A DNA stretch of 64,000 bases, taken from Plotosus lineatus. Taxonomy: Eukaryota > Chordata > Actinopteri > Siluriformes > Plotosidae. Shown piece by piece: positions 1-8,633 of this stretch. Position 1 is the first letter of the stretch. Every line of letters starts with the position of its first letter. The stretch lies in contig CM045729.1 in assembly GCA_024760905.1 (NCBI GenBank), positions 54,088,080-54,152,079 of the forward strand, in the 5' to 3' direction. Made by a program: the position numbers and the translations under genes. A model generated the notes under the pieces. That model had not been told where the DNA came from and searched no databases. It saw nothing but the letters and a program-made list of their open reading frames with translations.

Positions 1-195
1 TCACTGAGCAAACTTCTTATACATGTATTCTTGCGAGTTAAAATAAAAAACAATAAAACCCCCATAACAACATGAGCTGTGGTTGATTAAACTAAGCTTG
101 GTGATATATATGATATTAAAACTCCAGTGGGCTTTTAATGATGATATTTGACCACACAACAGCAAAAACTGAACTATAATCTGATTATTATCATT

Positions 196-520
196 ATTAA
201 TTAATTCATTCATTCATTTCTGAACCACGTAATCCTAATTAGGGTCGAAGGGAGGCTGGTGCCCTTCTCAGCCCACTCTGGCGAGGGCGGGGTAAAACTT
301 GGTCAGCTCGCTTTGCCATTGCAGGGCAAACACTCACACATATGGGTGATTTGGAACATACAATTAACTTACTGTGCATGTTTTTGGACTGTGGGAAGAA
401 ATCAGAGCACCCAGAGGAAACCCACGCAAGCACGGGGAGAACACGCAAACTTTGCACAGAAATGCCCTGCATGGGTATCGAACCAAGGGCCTTCTTGTTG
501 CTGACTTGCTAACCTAATCA
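196..520 (-). repeat. V-SINE-type SINE with L2-like tail
   Basis: On the minus strand this is a tRNA-like head, a central block resembling fish SINEs of the V-SINE type (the GTTTGCGTGTTCTCCCCGTG and GGTTTCCTCTGGGTGCTC stretches), and a 3' tail containing CCTAATTAGGATTA followed by AATGAATGAATGAA repeats. The class name is from memory. Confidence 0.7.
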
Positions 521-527
521 ACCTTGT

Positions 528-779
528 CATTATTATTATTATTGTTGTTGTTGTTGTTAGCAATAATAATCATGATGGTAGAGATGATGATGATGATGAT
601 GATGATAATAATAATAATGATTGATAATGATGTAGTTGTTGTGGTTGTTATTTATAACAACAACTACAGCAACAATAATGATGATGATGATGATGATGAT
701 GACGATATTAACAATAGTAATAATGATGATGACGATAATGGTAATGAGGATAATTATGATAATAATGACGATGATGATG
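528..779. repeat. Imperfect trinucleotide repeat (TTA/TTG/GAT/AAT)
   Basis: About 250 bases of interrupted TTA, TTG, GAT and AAT triplets. A frame through it reads as Leu, Met and Asp/Asn runs, an artefact of the repeat. Confidence 0.9.
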
Positions 780-781
780 CA

Positions 782-905
782 GGGGTAGTGATGGCTTAGT
801 GGTGAAGAGAATGGGTTACTGATCCAAAGGTCAGTGCTTCAATCTCCACTGTCACCACTGTTGGGCCCTTGAGTAAGGGCCTTAACCCTCCTTTGCTCAG
901 TTATA
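782..905 (+). repeat. tRNA-derived SINE fragment
   Basis: GTGATGGCTTAGTGGTGAAG resembles a box A region, and GTGCTTCAATCTCC a decayed box B. CACTGTTGGGCCCTTGAGTA follows, a block I associate with ostariophysan-type fish SINEs. Only the head and the start of the body are present. Confidence 0.55.
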
Positions 906-998
906 TATAGTAAGGATAATTGTAAGTAATTTCAAAAATGAATAATATTTTTAATGTAGAAATGCACACACAAACACTACAACCCCAAAATATCTGTT

Positions 999-1000
<2 letters not shown>

Positions 1001-1040
<40 letters not shown>

Positions 1041-1043
1041 TAT

Positions 1044-1122
<79 letters not shown>
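1001..1122. repeat. (AC)n then (TA)n microsatellite
   Basis: Roughly 35 bases of AC repeat are followed by 78 bases of TA repeat, directly abutting the hammerhead unit at 1123. Confidence 0.95.
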
Positions 1123-1124
<2 letters not shown>

Positions 1125-1205
1125 ATTTTCTGAGTAGATCCTTCCGTAGGAGAGTGCTCAATACTTTTTGGTAGAGCAAATAAACAAAAGGACAGGACAA
1201 AGGCT

Positions 1206-1286
1206 TTCTATTGAAACTCCATTTATCACTACAGATCTGTTTCGAGGGGTGGTGAAACCATCCTCTCTCTTCAGGTGATTATAGAA
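1206..1286 (-). ncRNA. Hammerhead ribozyme motif (type I), minus-strand copy
   Basis: On the minus strand: an outer helix TTCTAT/ATAGAA, inner stem I ATCAC/GTGAT, the core CTGAAGA, stem II, GAAA, then a three-pair stem III (ACA, loop GATC, TGT) and the cleavage-site A. Stem II has one mismatch compared with the other two copies. Cleavage would fall on the 5' side of GTGAT. Inferred from sequence and pairing only. Confidence 0.75.
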
Positions 1287-1300
1287 GAACTATACTATTC

Positions 1301-1381
1301 TTCTATAATCACCTGAAGAGAGAGGGTGGTTTCACCACCCCTCGAAACAGATCTGTAGTGATAAATGGAGTTTCAATAGAA
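1301..1381 (+). ncRNA. Hammerhead ribozyme motif (type I), plus-strand copy
   Basis: Stem I pairs 1308-1312 with 1358-1362, and an outer helix pairs 1301-1306 with 1376-1381. The core CTGAAGA is at 1313-1319. Stem II has GAG/CTC and GGGTGG/CCACCC pairs over 1320-1343. GAAA is at 1344-1347. A minimal stem III (ACA/TGT, loop GATC) is followed by A1357, giving a GTA cleavage triplet. All conserved hammerhead core positions are present. The short stem III is typical of Penelope-type hammerheads, which often need to act as dimers. Confidence 0.8.
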
Positions 1382-1407
1382 AGTCTTTGTCCTGTCCTTT
1401 TATTTTT

Positions 1408-1411
<4 letters not shown>

Positions 1412-1462
<51 letters not shown>
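1412..1462. repeat. (TA)n microsatellite
   Basis: About 50 bases of TA repeat abut the plus-strand hammerhead unit, as on its other side. Confidence 0.95.
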
Positions 1463-1464
<2 letters not shown>

Positions 1465-1665
1465 CAATTTGGAACAGCCAGTTAGCTTAAAGTGCATGTC
1501 TTTGGGCTGTGGGAGGAAACTGGAATACTTTGTGGAAACCCATGCAAGCATGAGAGAGACATACAAACTTCACACAGAAATGGCCTCAGCAAGGCTGGGA
1601 CTCGAACCTAGGACCTTCTTGTTGTGAGGCAGGCATGCTAAACACAATATCACCTGCATGTGAAA
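1463..1665 (-). repeat. V-SINE-type SINE fragment
   Basis: The minus strand contains a box-B-like GGTTCGAGTCCCAGCC and the central block with TTTCCTCCCACAGCCCAAAG. The 3' tail is missing, replaced by the (TA)n repeat. Confidence 0.6.
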
Positions 1666-2012
1666 CAAATTATAATAATGAATAAATTAAAAATATGTTA
1701 ATAATTATGACTAATTTTTAAGAAACTCTAGATAACTCATTTCTAAACTAATTTCTTAGCAATATCTCTGTTTTTATTGTTATATATTTATTTGGTTTTG
1801 GAAAAAATGACAGACAAAATGATTAATCACTGATCAAGATCACATGATAGCCCAATGTAAAAGAATGGTCAACAGTTTTTGTTATTCAAATACACTGGAT
1901 ATCAAGTCTACACACCCAAATGAGACCAAGATAAATAATTTAAAAACCTTTCCACCATACACGTGACCTGTAACCTGTACAACTAAAAAAAAAAAAAAAA
2001 AAATCTTTGAAG

Positions 2013-2155
2013 GCCCACAATGGCTTAGCGAGCCCTGCGATGGCATGACGAGCTGTCCATGGTGTACCCGCCCTCGGCTGGAGTCGGCCGAGATGGGCGC
2101 TAGCCTCCCCGCCACCCTAATTAGGATTAAACGGTTCTGAAAATGAATGAATGAA
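2013..2155 (+). repeat. L2-type LINE/SINE 3' tail
   Basis: CCCTGCGATGGCATGACGAG, GGTGTACCCGCCCTCGGC, GATGGGCGCTAGCCTCCC and CCCTAATTAGGATTAAACGG are followed by TGAATGAATGAA. An A-run precedes it. This is the same tail carried by several SINEs in the window. Confidence 0.7.
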
Positions 2156-3582
2156 ATCATTTAAGGAAAAAAATTTAAAATACTATATAGTTATGTTATA
2201 TTAGTCTGAAATTTTGTGAATTAAATTCATCTTTTCATAGAAACTTACACATTACTGTCATTAGTCGATTTCCTGGATAATCTTCACAGAACACAAATCA
2301 AACTGATGTGTACTATGCAGGAATGTTTGCCTGAGAAATAAGCAACTAATTCCCACTGTGAAAAAGTTGGAAAAATGTAATTGCCATGGTCAAGTGGGGG
2401 TCATTGAGGCAGACAAAAAGCATCTAGAGGCGAACGAGCCACACTGCCAACTGACATTTTCTTGAGAATAAAGTTAATTCTGATCAAAAGTTAACTGTTA
2501 AAACATAAAACATTGCAGGTCATGGAGACAGGGAAAATAATAGCAGGCACTTTTAAAAAAAATAGCATCTAAATAATGACATGGCACATGAAAAATTGCA
2601 TGGCTCTGACATAAAAGCATAGCCTTGCGCCTTTCTAAAACAACCCAGCTGAAAAACTACAGCAATCAGTCTTTTTGGGGAGAAGTTTATCAGCATGGCC
2701 TATCTTGACGTGGCAGCATTTGCTCATTCTTCTTTGGAAAGATGCTGCAAATCTGTCAGATTGCAAGTGTATCTCCTGTTTACAGCCCTCTTCAGACCAC
2801 CCCACAGATGTTTGAACTGAAGTCATTCTTTTGTCGATTTGAATGTGTGCTTTGGGTCACTGTAGTACTGAAAGATGAAAGTTCCTCTTTCTTTGAAGGT
2901 CTTGTGCAAATAGTGACTGGTATTTTGAAGTCTTCATAATTCTATCCTCCTTGATTAAGGTCCCAGTCCTAGCCGAAGCTGAACAACCTCAAAGCATAAT
3001 GCTGCCACCATCATGCTTTACTGGAGGTAGGGCGTTCCTATGATGATGAACAGTGTTATGTTTGTCTTATGTTTGTTCCTTTTGGAATTATGGCCAGAAA
3101 GTTCAACTTGGTTTCATCGGACTACAACACATTTTCCTACTTGTGTTTGGGAGATTTCAAATGTGTTTTTGCATAATATAGGTGTGCTTGGATGTTTTTA
3201 CCTGACCCAATTACCCAGACTTATGAAGAAGATTATAGATTGTTGTTACATGGCACTAAACAGCCAGTACGTTCCAGAAATTTCTGCGTCTCCTTCAGTG
3301 TTGCTGTCAGCCTCTTGGCAGCCTTCTGACCAGTTTTCTTCTCGTATTTTGATCAGTATTGCAGGGACAGCCAGTTTTTGGTAATGCCAATGTTATGACA
3401 TATTTTCCTTACACTTGATGATGACTGTCTTCACTGTGTTTCTTGGTATAGTTAATGCCTTGAACATTCCTTTTTATCCTTCTCTTGACTGATATCTTTA
3501 AACAATCAGATCCTTTGAAGCTCTCTGTGTACCATGGTTTGTGCAGCTGAACTTTGGGTTTAATTAAAGTCAATTTAAATTG

Positions 3583-3878
3583 TGGCATGTGTGTGGTTAG
3601 GGTGCTGGGCTCATGATCAGGAGGTTGGGTGTTCGAATCCCAGTTAGACCCCCACTGTGCTAAGACCCCTGGGCAAGGTCTTAACCACAAGTGTGCCCCT
3701 GTTCACCCAGGAGTATAAATGGGTACCAGTAAAAATAAACCGGGAAGATAACCTGCAATGGACTAGCGTCCCATCCAGGAGGAGTTGAACTCCTAGTCGC
3801 TTCACGCTACGGAAACCGGATAAGCACCGGCCTGATGAGTCACTATGACTTCGGTGTAAAAGCGGACTCCCATTTAAC
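3583..3878 (+). repeat. tRNA-derived SINE, second family (copy 1)
   Basis: The head GTGTGGTTAGGGTGCTGGGC and box-B-like GGTGTTCGAATCCCAG are followed by a body with AAGACCCCTGGGCAAGGTC, and a tail with ATGGACTAGCGTCCCATCC and ATAAGCACCGGCCTGATGAG. Other copies are at 43878-44165 (minus) and 52830-53108 (plus), so it is a dispersed family. This copy lies inside the Tc1-like element. Confidence 0.75.
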
Positions 3879-4136
3879 ATGAGATTGAATTCCATCTGAA
3901 TAGTGCCTCTTTCCCAGTTATTAAAGGGTACAGTATTCCCACTTCTGCAACCACATTATCTCAGTTGTTTATTTTCAATTCCTCTCCTTAAAAGATTTCT
4001 GTTTGTTTTTCAATTGAGTTGTACAGGTTATAGGTCACATTAATGGTACAGTATATATAATTCATCTCGGTTTCAGTGTTTCATATCACAAAGCCTGGCA
4101 TTCGAACAGGGGTTAATAGACTTTTAATACCCACTG

Positions 4137-4636
4137 TAAGTCCACAAAAGTTCAGATATTACAAAGTAGTGTTTCTAAATTCCTGTAGTCTGTGATCTTT
4201 CCAGTATAAAAAACCTAATTACAATTGTGTTAGACTGCATTATTAACAGTGCAGTTCATTGTGACATTGCATTGCTTGACAATTAAAAATGTTTTGTTGG
4301 CTGTACTGTACAGCAGTGAATCATACTCGGCGTCTGCATTCTTCTGACTGTTTAATTCAGATGCACTCTGGCATTTTAAGGTTTTCGGTTACAGGAAACT
4401 AACGGTAATGACAACGGTGTCTCAAAAATAAGGTAACACAACGCCAGCAGTTTGTTCATGAAATGATTTTCAGTGAAGAGCATGAGGATAAAGTTTGTAT
4501 GCTGAGCTCTGTGTATTTTTTTGCCCAATAAAGACTTTGGTTGGTTATTAAAACAAAAGTTGTCAGTCAGCTGCAGTGTAGAAAACAGATTAGAATGTAA
4601 TTTTTATTCCTTAGTGTTGATGTTTTTAAAGGCTTT
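4137..4636. other. No feature recognised
   Basis: AT-rich noncoding sequence between the Tc1-like element and the RTE-like LINE. I see no gene, SINE or inverted repeat in it. Confidence 0.5.
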
Positions 4637-4782
4637 GTGTTGCGATGTTTTTTTTTTTAAAATGCAGCTGTGAGGGGGGGGCACAAACCAGTGTCTCTCC
4701 CTCACGCCGGTCCCAAGCCCGGATAAATGCAGAGGGTTGCGTCAGGAAGGGCATCCGGCGTAAAACAAATGCCAAATAAACT

Positions 4783-5367
4783 ATGCGAATCACAAGAAAG
4801 AACCACATACCGGATCGGTCGAGGCCCGGGTTAACAACGACCGCCATCAGTGCCGTCAACCAACAGGGTGCTGATGGAAATTGGACTACTGTTGGTCGAA
4901 GACGTCGAAGAAGGAGAGGCGGGAGGCGTGTCCGTTGCCAGAGAGAGAAGAGGAAAGGCATGAGTCTAGGACTGAAAGTAGGGACTTTGAATGTTGGAAC
5001 TATGACAGGAAAAGGTAGAGAGCTGGCTGACATGATGCAGAGGAGGAAGGTGGACATACTGTGTGTTCAGGAGACCAGGTGGAAAGGTCGCAAGGCTAGA
5101 AGCATAGGAGCAGGGTTTAAGCTGTTTTATCACGGTGTGGATGGGAAGAGAAATGGAGTCGGAGTCATCTTGAAGGAGGAGTTTGCCAGAAATGTTCTAG
5201 AAGTGAAAAGAGTGTCAGACAGAGTGATGAGTCTCAAGTTAGAAATTAAAGGTGTGATGGTCAATGTTGTTAGTGCTCATGCCCCACAGACAGGATGTGA
5301 GCGAGAAGAGAAGGAGAGATTCTGGAGGGAGTTAGATGAAGTGATGCAGGGTACCCCCCAGAGGTGA
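4783..5367 (+). CDS. RTE-like LINE copy A: endonuclease, N-terminal part
   Basis: An Arg-rich leader is followed by the endonuclease/exonuclease/phosphatase fold: GTLNVGTMT (Asn about residue 70), then CVQETRW with the catalytic Glu (about residues 95-100), and SAHAPQ. The frame ends at a stop after a six-C run that has five Cs in copy B, so this is a frameshift. The true start is uncertain because several in-frame Met codons exist. The enzyme nicks target DNA to prime reverse transcription. Confidence 0.75.
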   Translation: MRITRKNHIPDRSRPGLTTTAISAVNQQGADGNWTTVGRRRRRRRGGRRVRCQREKRKGMSLGLKVGTLNVGTMTGKGRELADMMQRRKVDILCVQETRWKGRKARSIGAGFKLFYHGVDGKRNGVGVILKEEFARNVLEVKRVSDRVMSLKLEIKGVMVNVVSAHAPQTGCEREEKERFWRELDEVMQGTPQR

Positions 5368-5371
5368 AAGA

Positions 5372-6043
5372 GTGGTCATTGGGGCAGACTTCAATGGACA
5401 TGTTGGTGCAGGAAACAGAGGGGACGAGGAAGTGATGGGTAGGTTTGGTATCCAGGACAGGAACGCAGAAGGACAGATGTTGGTAGATTTTGCAAAAAGG
5501 ATGGAAATGGTTGTGGTGAATACTTTCTTCCAGAAGAGAGAGGAGCATAGGGTGACTTATAAAAGTGGAGGTAGGAGCACACAGGTAGACTACATCTTGT
5601 GCAGGCGATGTAATTTAAAGGAAGTCAGTGACTGCAAAGTAGTAGCGGGTGAGAGTGTTGCCAAACAGCATAGGATGGTGGTGTGCAGGATGATGCTGAT
5701 GGTGAGGAAGGTGAAGAAGGCAAAGGCAGAGCAGAAGACAAAGTGGTGGAAGTTGAAAAAGGAAGGGTGTCGGGTTGTCTTCAAGGAGGAGTTGAAACAG
5801 GCGTTGGGTGGTCAGGAAGTGCTTCCAGATGACTGGACAACTACAGCTAATGTGATCAGGGAGACAGGTAGGAGAATACTTGGTGTGTCATCTGGAAGGA
5901 AAGTAGATAAGGAGACTTGGTGGTGGAATGAGGAAGTGCAGGAGTGTGTACAAAGGAAGAGATTAGCAAAGAAGAAGTGGGACATTGAGAAACCGAAGAG
6001 AGTAAACACGAGTACAGGGAGACACAGCGTAAGGCAAAGGTAG
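5372..6043 (+). CDS. RTE-like LINE copy A: endonuclease C-terminal part and linker
   Basis: This continues the endonuclease after the frameshift: VIGADFNGHVG (catalytic Asp/Asn), QVDYILC, and AKQHRMV at the usual SDH position. A basic linker rich in Lys and Trp follows. It ends at a second frameshift, where copy C has one more A. The 5372 boundary is an artefact of the first frameshift and not a real start. Confidence 0.75.
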   Translation: MVIGADFNGHVGAGNRGDEEVMGRFGIQDRNAEGQMLVDFAKRMEMVVVNTFFQKREEHRVTYKSGGRSTQVDYILCRRCNLKEVSDCKVVAGESVAKQHRMVVCRMMLMVRKVKKAKAEQKTKWWKLKKEGCRVVFKEELKQALGGQEVLPDDWTTTANVIRETGRRILGVSSGRKVDKETWWWNEEVQECVQRKRLAKKKWDIEKPKRVNTSTGRHSVRQR

Positions 6044-6045
6044 CA

Positions 6046-7779
6046 GTGTCAAAGGCCAAACAGAGCGCGTTTGATGACTTGTATGCTCGGTTGGAAAGTA
6101 AGGAGGGAGAAAATGATTTATACAGGTTGGCACAGCAGAGAAATAGAGATGGGAAGGACGTGCAGCAAGTTAGATTGATAAAGGACAGAGAGGGAAATGT
6201 ATTGACTGATGACAGAAGTGTGCTGGGAAGATGGAAAGAGTACTTTGAAGAGCTGATGAATGAGGAAAATGAGATAGAAAAAAGAGTAGAAGAGGTGACT
6301 GTTGAGGACCAGGAAGTAGCAAAGATTAGTAAGGGTGAAATGAGGAGGGCATTGAAGAGGATGAAGAATGGAAAGGCAGTTGGTCCTGATGACATACCGG
6401 TGGAGGTATGGAAGTGTCTAGGAGAGGTAGCAGTAGATTTTCTGACAAGAACATTTAACAAGGTCTTAGAGAGTGAGAGGATGCCAGAGGAATGGAGGAG
6501 AAGTGTGCTGGTGCCCATTTTTAAGAACAAGGGAGACGTGCAGAGTTGTGGCAACTACAGAGGGATAAAGTTGATGAGCCATACGATGAAGTTATGGGAA
6601 AGAATAGTGGAAGCTAGACTAAGGGCAGAAGTCAGCATTTGTGAACAACAGTTTGGTTTCATGCCAAGAAAGAGCACCACAGATGCAGTGTTTGCCTTGA
6701 GGATGTTAATGGAGAAGTACAGAGAAGGTCAGAGGGAGCTGCATTGTGCCTTTGTGGATCTGGAGAAAGCATATGACAGGATGCCGAGAGAAGAACTGTG
6801 GTATTGCATGAGGAAGTCTGGAGTGGCAGAGAAGTATGTTAGAGTGGTGCAGGACATGTATGAGAGATGTAAGACAGTGGTGAGGTGTGCTGTCGGTGTG
6901 ACAGAAGAGTTCAGGGTGGAGGTGGGACTGCATCAAGGGTCAGCTCTCAGCCCCTTCTTGTTTGCTATAGTGATGGACAGGCTGACAGACGAGGTTAGAC
7001 AAGATTCCCCATGGACTATGATGTTTGCAGATGACATTGTGATCTGTAGTGAAAGCAGAGAACAAGTGCAGGAAAATCTAGAGAGGTGGAGGTATGCCCT
7101 GGAACGGAGGGGAATGAAGATTAGCCCCAGTAAGACAGAATACATGTGCATGAATGACAAGGACCAAAGAGGAACGGTGAGATTACAGGGAGCAGAGATA
7201 AGGAAGGTGGAGGATTTTAAGTACTTAGGCTCAACAATCCAGAGCAATGGAGAGTGTGGAAAACAGGTGAAGAAGCGTGTGCAGGCAGGTTGGAATGGTT
7301 GGAGAAAAGTGTCCGATGATGTGATGTGTGATAGGAGGGTATCGGCAAGAATGAAAGGAAAAGTGTACAAGACGGTGTTGAGGCCAACGATGTTGTATGG
7401 GTTAGAAACAGTGGCCCTGGGGAAAAGACAGGAGGCAGAGTTGGAGGTAGCAGAGATGAAAATGTTGAGGTTCTCTTTGGGAGTAACGAGGATGGATAGG
7501 CTTAGGAATGAGCACATCAGAGGGACAGCACATGTAAGACGTTTTGGAGACAAAGTCAGGCAGGCTAGATTGAGATGGTTTGGACATGTACAGAGGAGGG
7601 ATAGTGAGTATATTGGTAATAGGATGCTGAGGCTGGAACTACCAGGCAAAAGGCCTCGAGGAAGACCAAAGAGACGATTCATGGATGTGGTGAAGGAGGA
7701 CATGAAGGTCGTTGGTGTAAGAGAAGATGCAAAGGATAGGGTGAGATGGAGGCAGATGATTCACTGTGGCGACCCCTGA
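6046..7779 (+). CDS. RTE-like LINE copy A: reverse transcriptase
   Basis: A 577-codon open frame with reverse transcriptase blocks in order: VLVPIFKNKGD, NYRGIKLMS, EQQFGFMPRKST-type block, FVDLEKAYDRMPRE, GLHQGSALSPFLF and the catalytic FADD at about residues 327-330, then DFKYLGS. A C-terminal domain with GWNGWRK, LYGLETV and RPRGRPKRRF follows. It stops at WRQMIHCGDP, where coding sequence runs into the conserved 3' tail used by SINEs. All catalytic residues are present. It would be translated as the C-terminal half of one EN-RT protein. Confidence 0.9.
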   Translation: MSKAKQSAFDDLYARLESKEGENDLYRLAQQRNRDGKDVQQVRLIKDREGNVLTDDRSVLGRWKEYFEELMNEENEIEKRVEEVTVEDQEVAKISKGEMRRALKRMKNGKAVGPDDIPVEVWKCLGEVAVDFLTRTFNKVLESERMPEEWRRSVLVPIFKNKGDVQSCGNYRGIKLMSHTMKLWERIVEARLRAEVSICEQQFGFMPRKSTTDAVFALRMLMEKYREGQRELHCAFVDLEKAYDRMPREELWYCMRKSGVAEKYVRVVQDMYERCKTVVRCAVGVTEEFRVEVGLHQGSALSPFLFAIVMDRLTDEVRQDSPWTMMFADDIVICSESREQVQENLERWRYALERRGMKISPSKTEYMCMNDKDQRGTVRLQGAEIRKVEDFKYLGSTIQSNGECGKQVKKRVQAGWNGWRKVSDDVMCDRRVSARMKGKVYKTVLRPTMLYGLETVALGKRQEAELEVAEMKMLRFSLGVTRMDRLRNEHIRGTAHVRRFGDKVRQARLRWFGHVQRRDSEYIGNRMLRLELPGKRPRGRPKRRFMDVVKEDMKVVGVREDAKDRVRWRQMIHCGDP

Positions 7780-7989
7780 AGGGAAAAGCCGAAAGGAAAA
7801 GAAGAAGAAGAGTGTTGCGATGTTTTTGTATTGGTTTATTTCATGCTCAGTGTTAAGTGAAAATGGGCACTTGCATACTTTATAACTGTTTCTTGTTTAT
7901 TGTTTTATAGAGGAAGAGTGTCCCAGAGAACTCATATCCCTCCACTGTAGCAAAAATAATGGCTTTTGACCCAACAAAATTCTGAATTT

Positions 7990-8313
7990 GGGGCAGTGGT
8001 GGCCTGATGGTAAGGTGCTGGATCATTGATCCCAAGGGTGGGATTCAAGCCCCACTATGAACGGGTTGTCACTGTTGCCTCAGTGCAGCTAACTGGGTTA
8101 TCAAAGTCTGGCCATGTCTCTCACTGTCTACACTGTCCATTGCTGACTTTCATGAAGAGCAGGCTGCATAGCTGTCAGCGTGTTTCTGCCCTGCGATGGC
8201 CTGGTGAGCTGTCCAAGGTGTACTCTGCCCTCGCCCAGAGTCAGCTCAGCTGGGCGCCAGCCTCCCTGTAACCCTAATTAGGATTCAGAAGATGAATGAA
8301 TGAATGAATGAAT
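7990..8313 (+). repeat. Chimeric SINE: shared head with L2-type tail
   Basis: The tRNA-like head GGCAGTGGTGGCCTGATGG and body AGCTAACTGGGTTATCAAAG lead to TGTCAGCGTGTTTCTG, then switch to CCCTGCGATGGCCTGGTGAG and the L2-type tail CCCTAATTAGGATT with TGAA repeats. Similar copies are at 29424-29757, 32815-33135, 34469-34745, 45170-45512 and, on the minus strand, 60853-61190. Confidence 0.8.
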
Positions 8314-8633
8314 CGTGAATTGCACTCCTAATTACAAACTGACTTTTATTTTTTGAGGGATCCTTTCATACCATCTAGAAAGGTGTTCTGCTGCTTGTAA
8401 GGTCTATTTATAATATAAGTTGTTCGTGAAGATCCTTTGCTTGTCAGAAAGGTCTTGCCTGGAAAGTAAACATTACATGTGGAGGAAAGATGTGCTTTTT
8501 TCAGATATTAATTGCTTTTCTACTTAGAACTGTATATCTTGATGAAAAATGTAATTGGGATTTTATGTGAAATACTTTTGGTTCAGAGTTCCACATCAGC
8601 TTGATAAGCAGTCTGTCAACAAGTGTCTTTGAT

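Larger units (their letters stand above)
1123..1411. mobile_element. Two head-to-head Penelope-like or retrozyme-like units
   Basis: Arms at about 1181-1289 (minus unit) and 1298-1412 (plus unit) are near-perfect inverted copies separated by about 8 bases. Each carries a hammerhead-ribozyme core. The minus unit continues through TTTGCTCTACCAAAAAGTA and ACTCTCCTACGGAAGGATC to the (TA)n at 1122; the plus unit is cut off in (TA)n at 1412. A third related unit lies at 49675-49850. Penelope-like retroelements are known to carry hammerheads in their terminal repeats, and that is the basis of the assignment. No reverse transcriptase or GIY-YIG sequence is present here, so a small noncoding retroelement is also possible. 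Confidence 0.6.
1893..4136 (-). mobile_element. Degenerate Tc1/mariner-like DNA transposon
   Basis: The ends read CACTGGATATCAAGTCTACA (left) and, reversed, CAGTGGGTATTAAAAGTCTA (right). They are imperfect inverted repeats with TA on both sides. The interior matches, from memory, a widespread fish Tc1-like family. On the minus strand, fragments such as KGSDCLKIS and NVQGINYTKKHSEDSHHQV resemble the N-terminal helix-turn-helix part of such transposases, but stops and frameshifts occur throughout. An L2-type tail (2013-2155) and a SINE (3583-3878) sit inside it. The superfamily call is moderately sure. Confidence 0.6.
4653..7811 (+). mobile_element. RTE-like non-LTR retrotransposon, copy A, essentially full length
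   Basis: The element is flanked by a perfect 16-bp duplication, GTGTTGCGATGTTTTT, at 4637-4652 and 7812-7827. It is about 3.16 kb, with a 130-base leader, an apurinic-type endonuclease, a reverse transcriptase, and a 3' end CGACCCCTGAAGGGAAAAG ending in GAAGAA repeats. Size, EN-RT order, short 3' end and tail fit the RTE clade; proteins of this kind are often mislabelled craniofacial development protein 2-like. Two single-base indels, near 5352 (an extra C in a C-run) and near 5993 (one A fewer), break the frame relative to copies B and C. The RT frame is open. A fairly recent insertion. Confidence 0.85.

Noticed and set aside
524..799. Open frame with Leu, Met and Asp/Asn runs
   Set aside because: It is read through a trinucleotide repeat; no conserved domain or splice context.
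901..1200. Frames of Tyr-Ile and Thr-His repeats
   Set aside because: Translations of (TA)n and (AC)n microsatellites.
5856..6554. Long minus-strand open frame opposite the RTE reverse transcriptase
   Set aside because: Antisense shadow of the plus-strand LINE coding sequence; low-complexity Ser/Leu/Phe composition and no domain. The same applies to 6933-7703, 36758-37360, 37830-38447, 46768-47385 and 47764-48495.
7990..8090. tRNA-like sequences at SINE heads
   Set aside because: They have box A/B-like motifs but no full cloverleaf and are joined to LINE tails, so they are SINE promoters, not tRNA genes.
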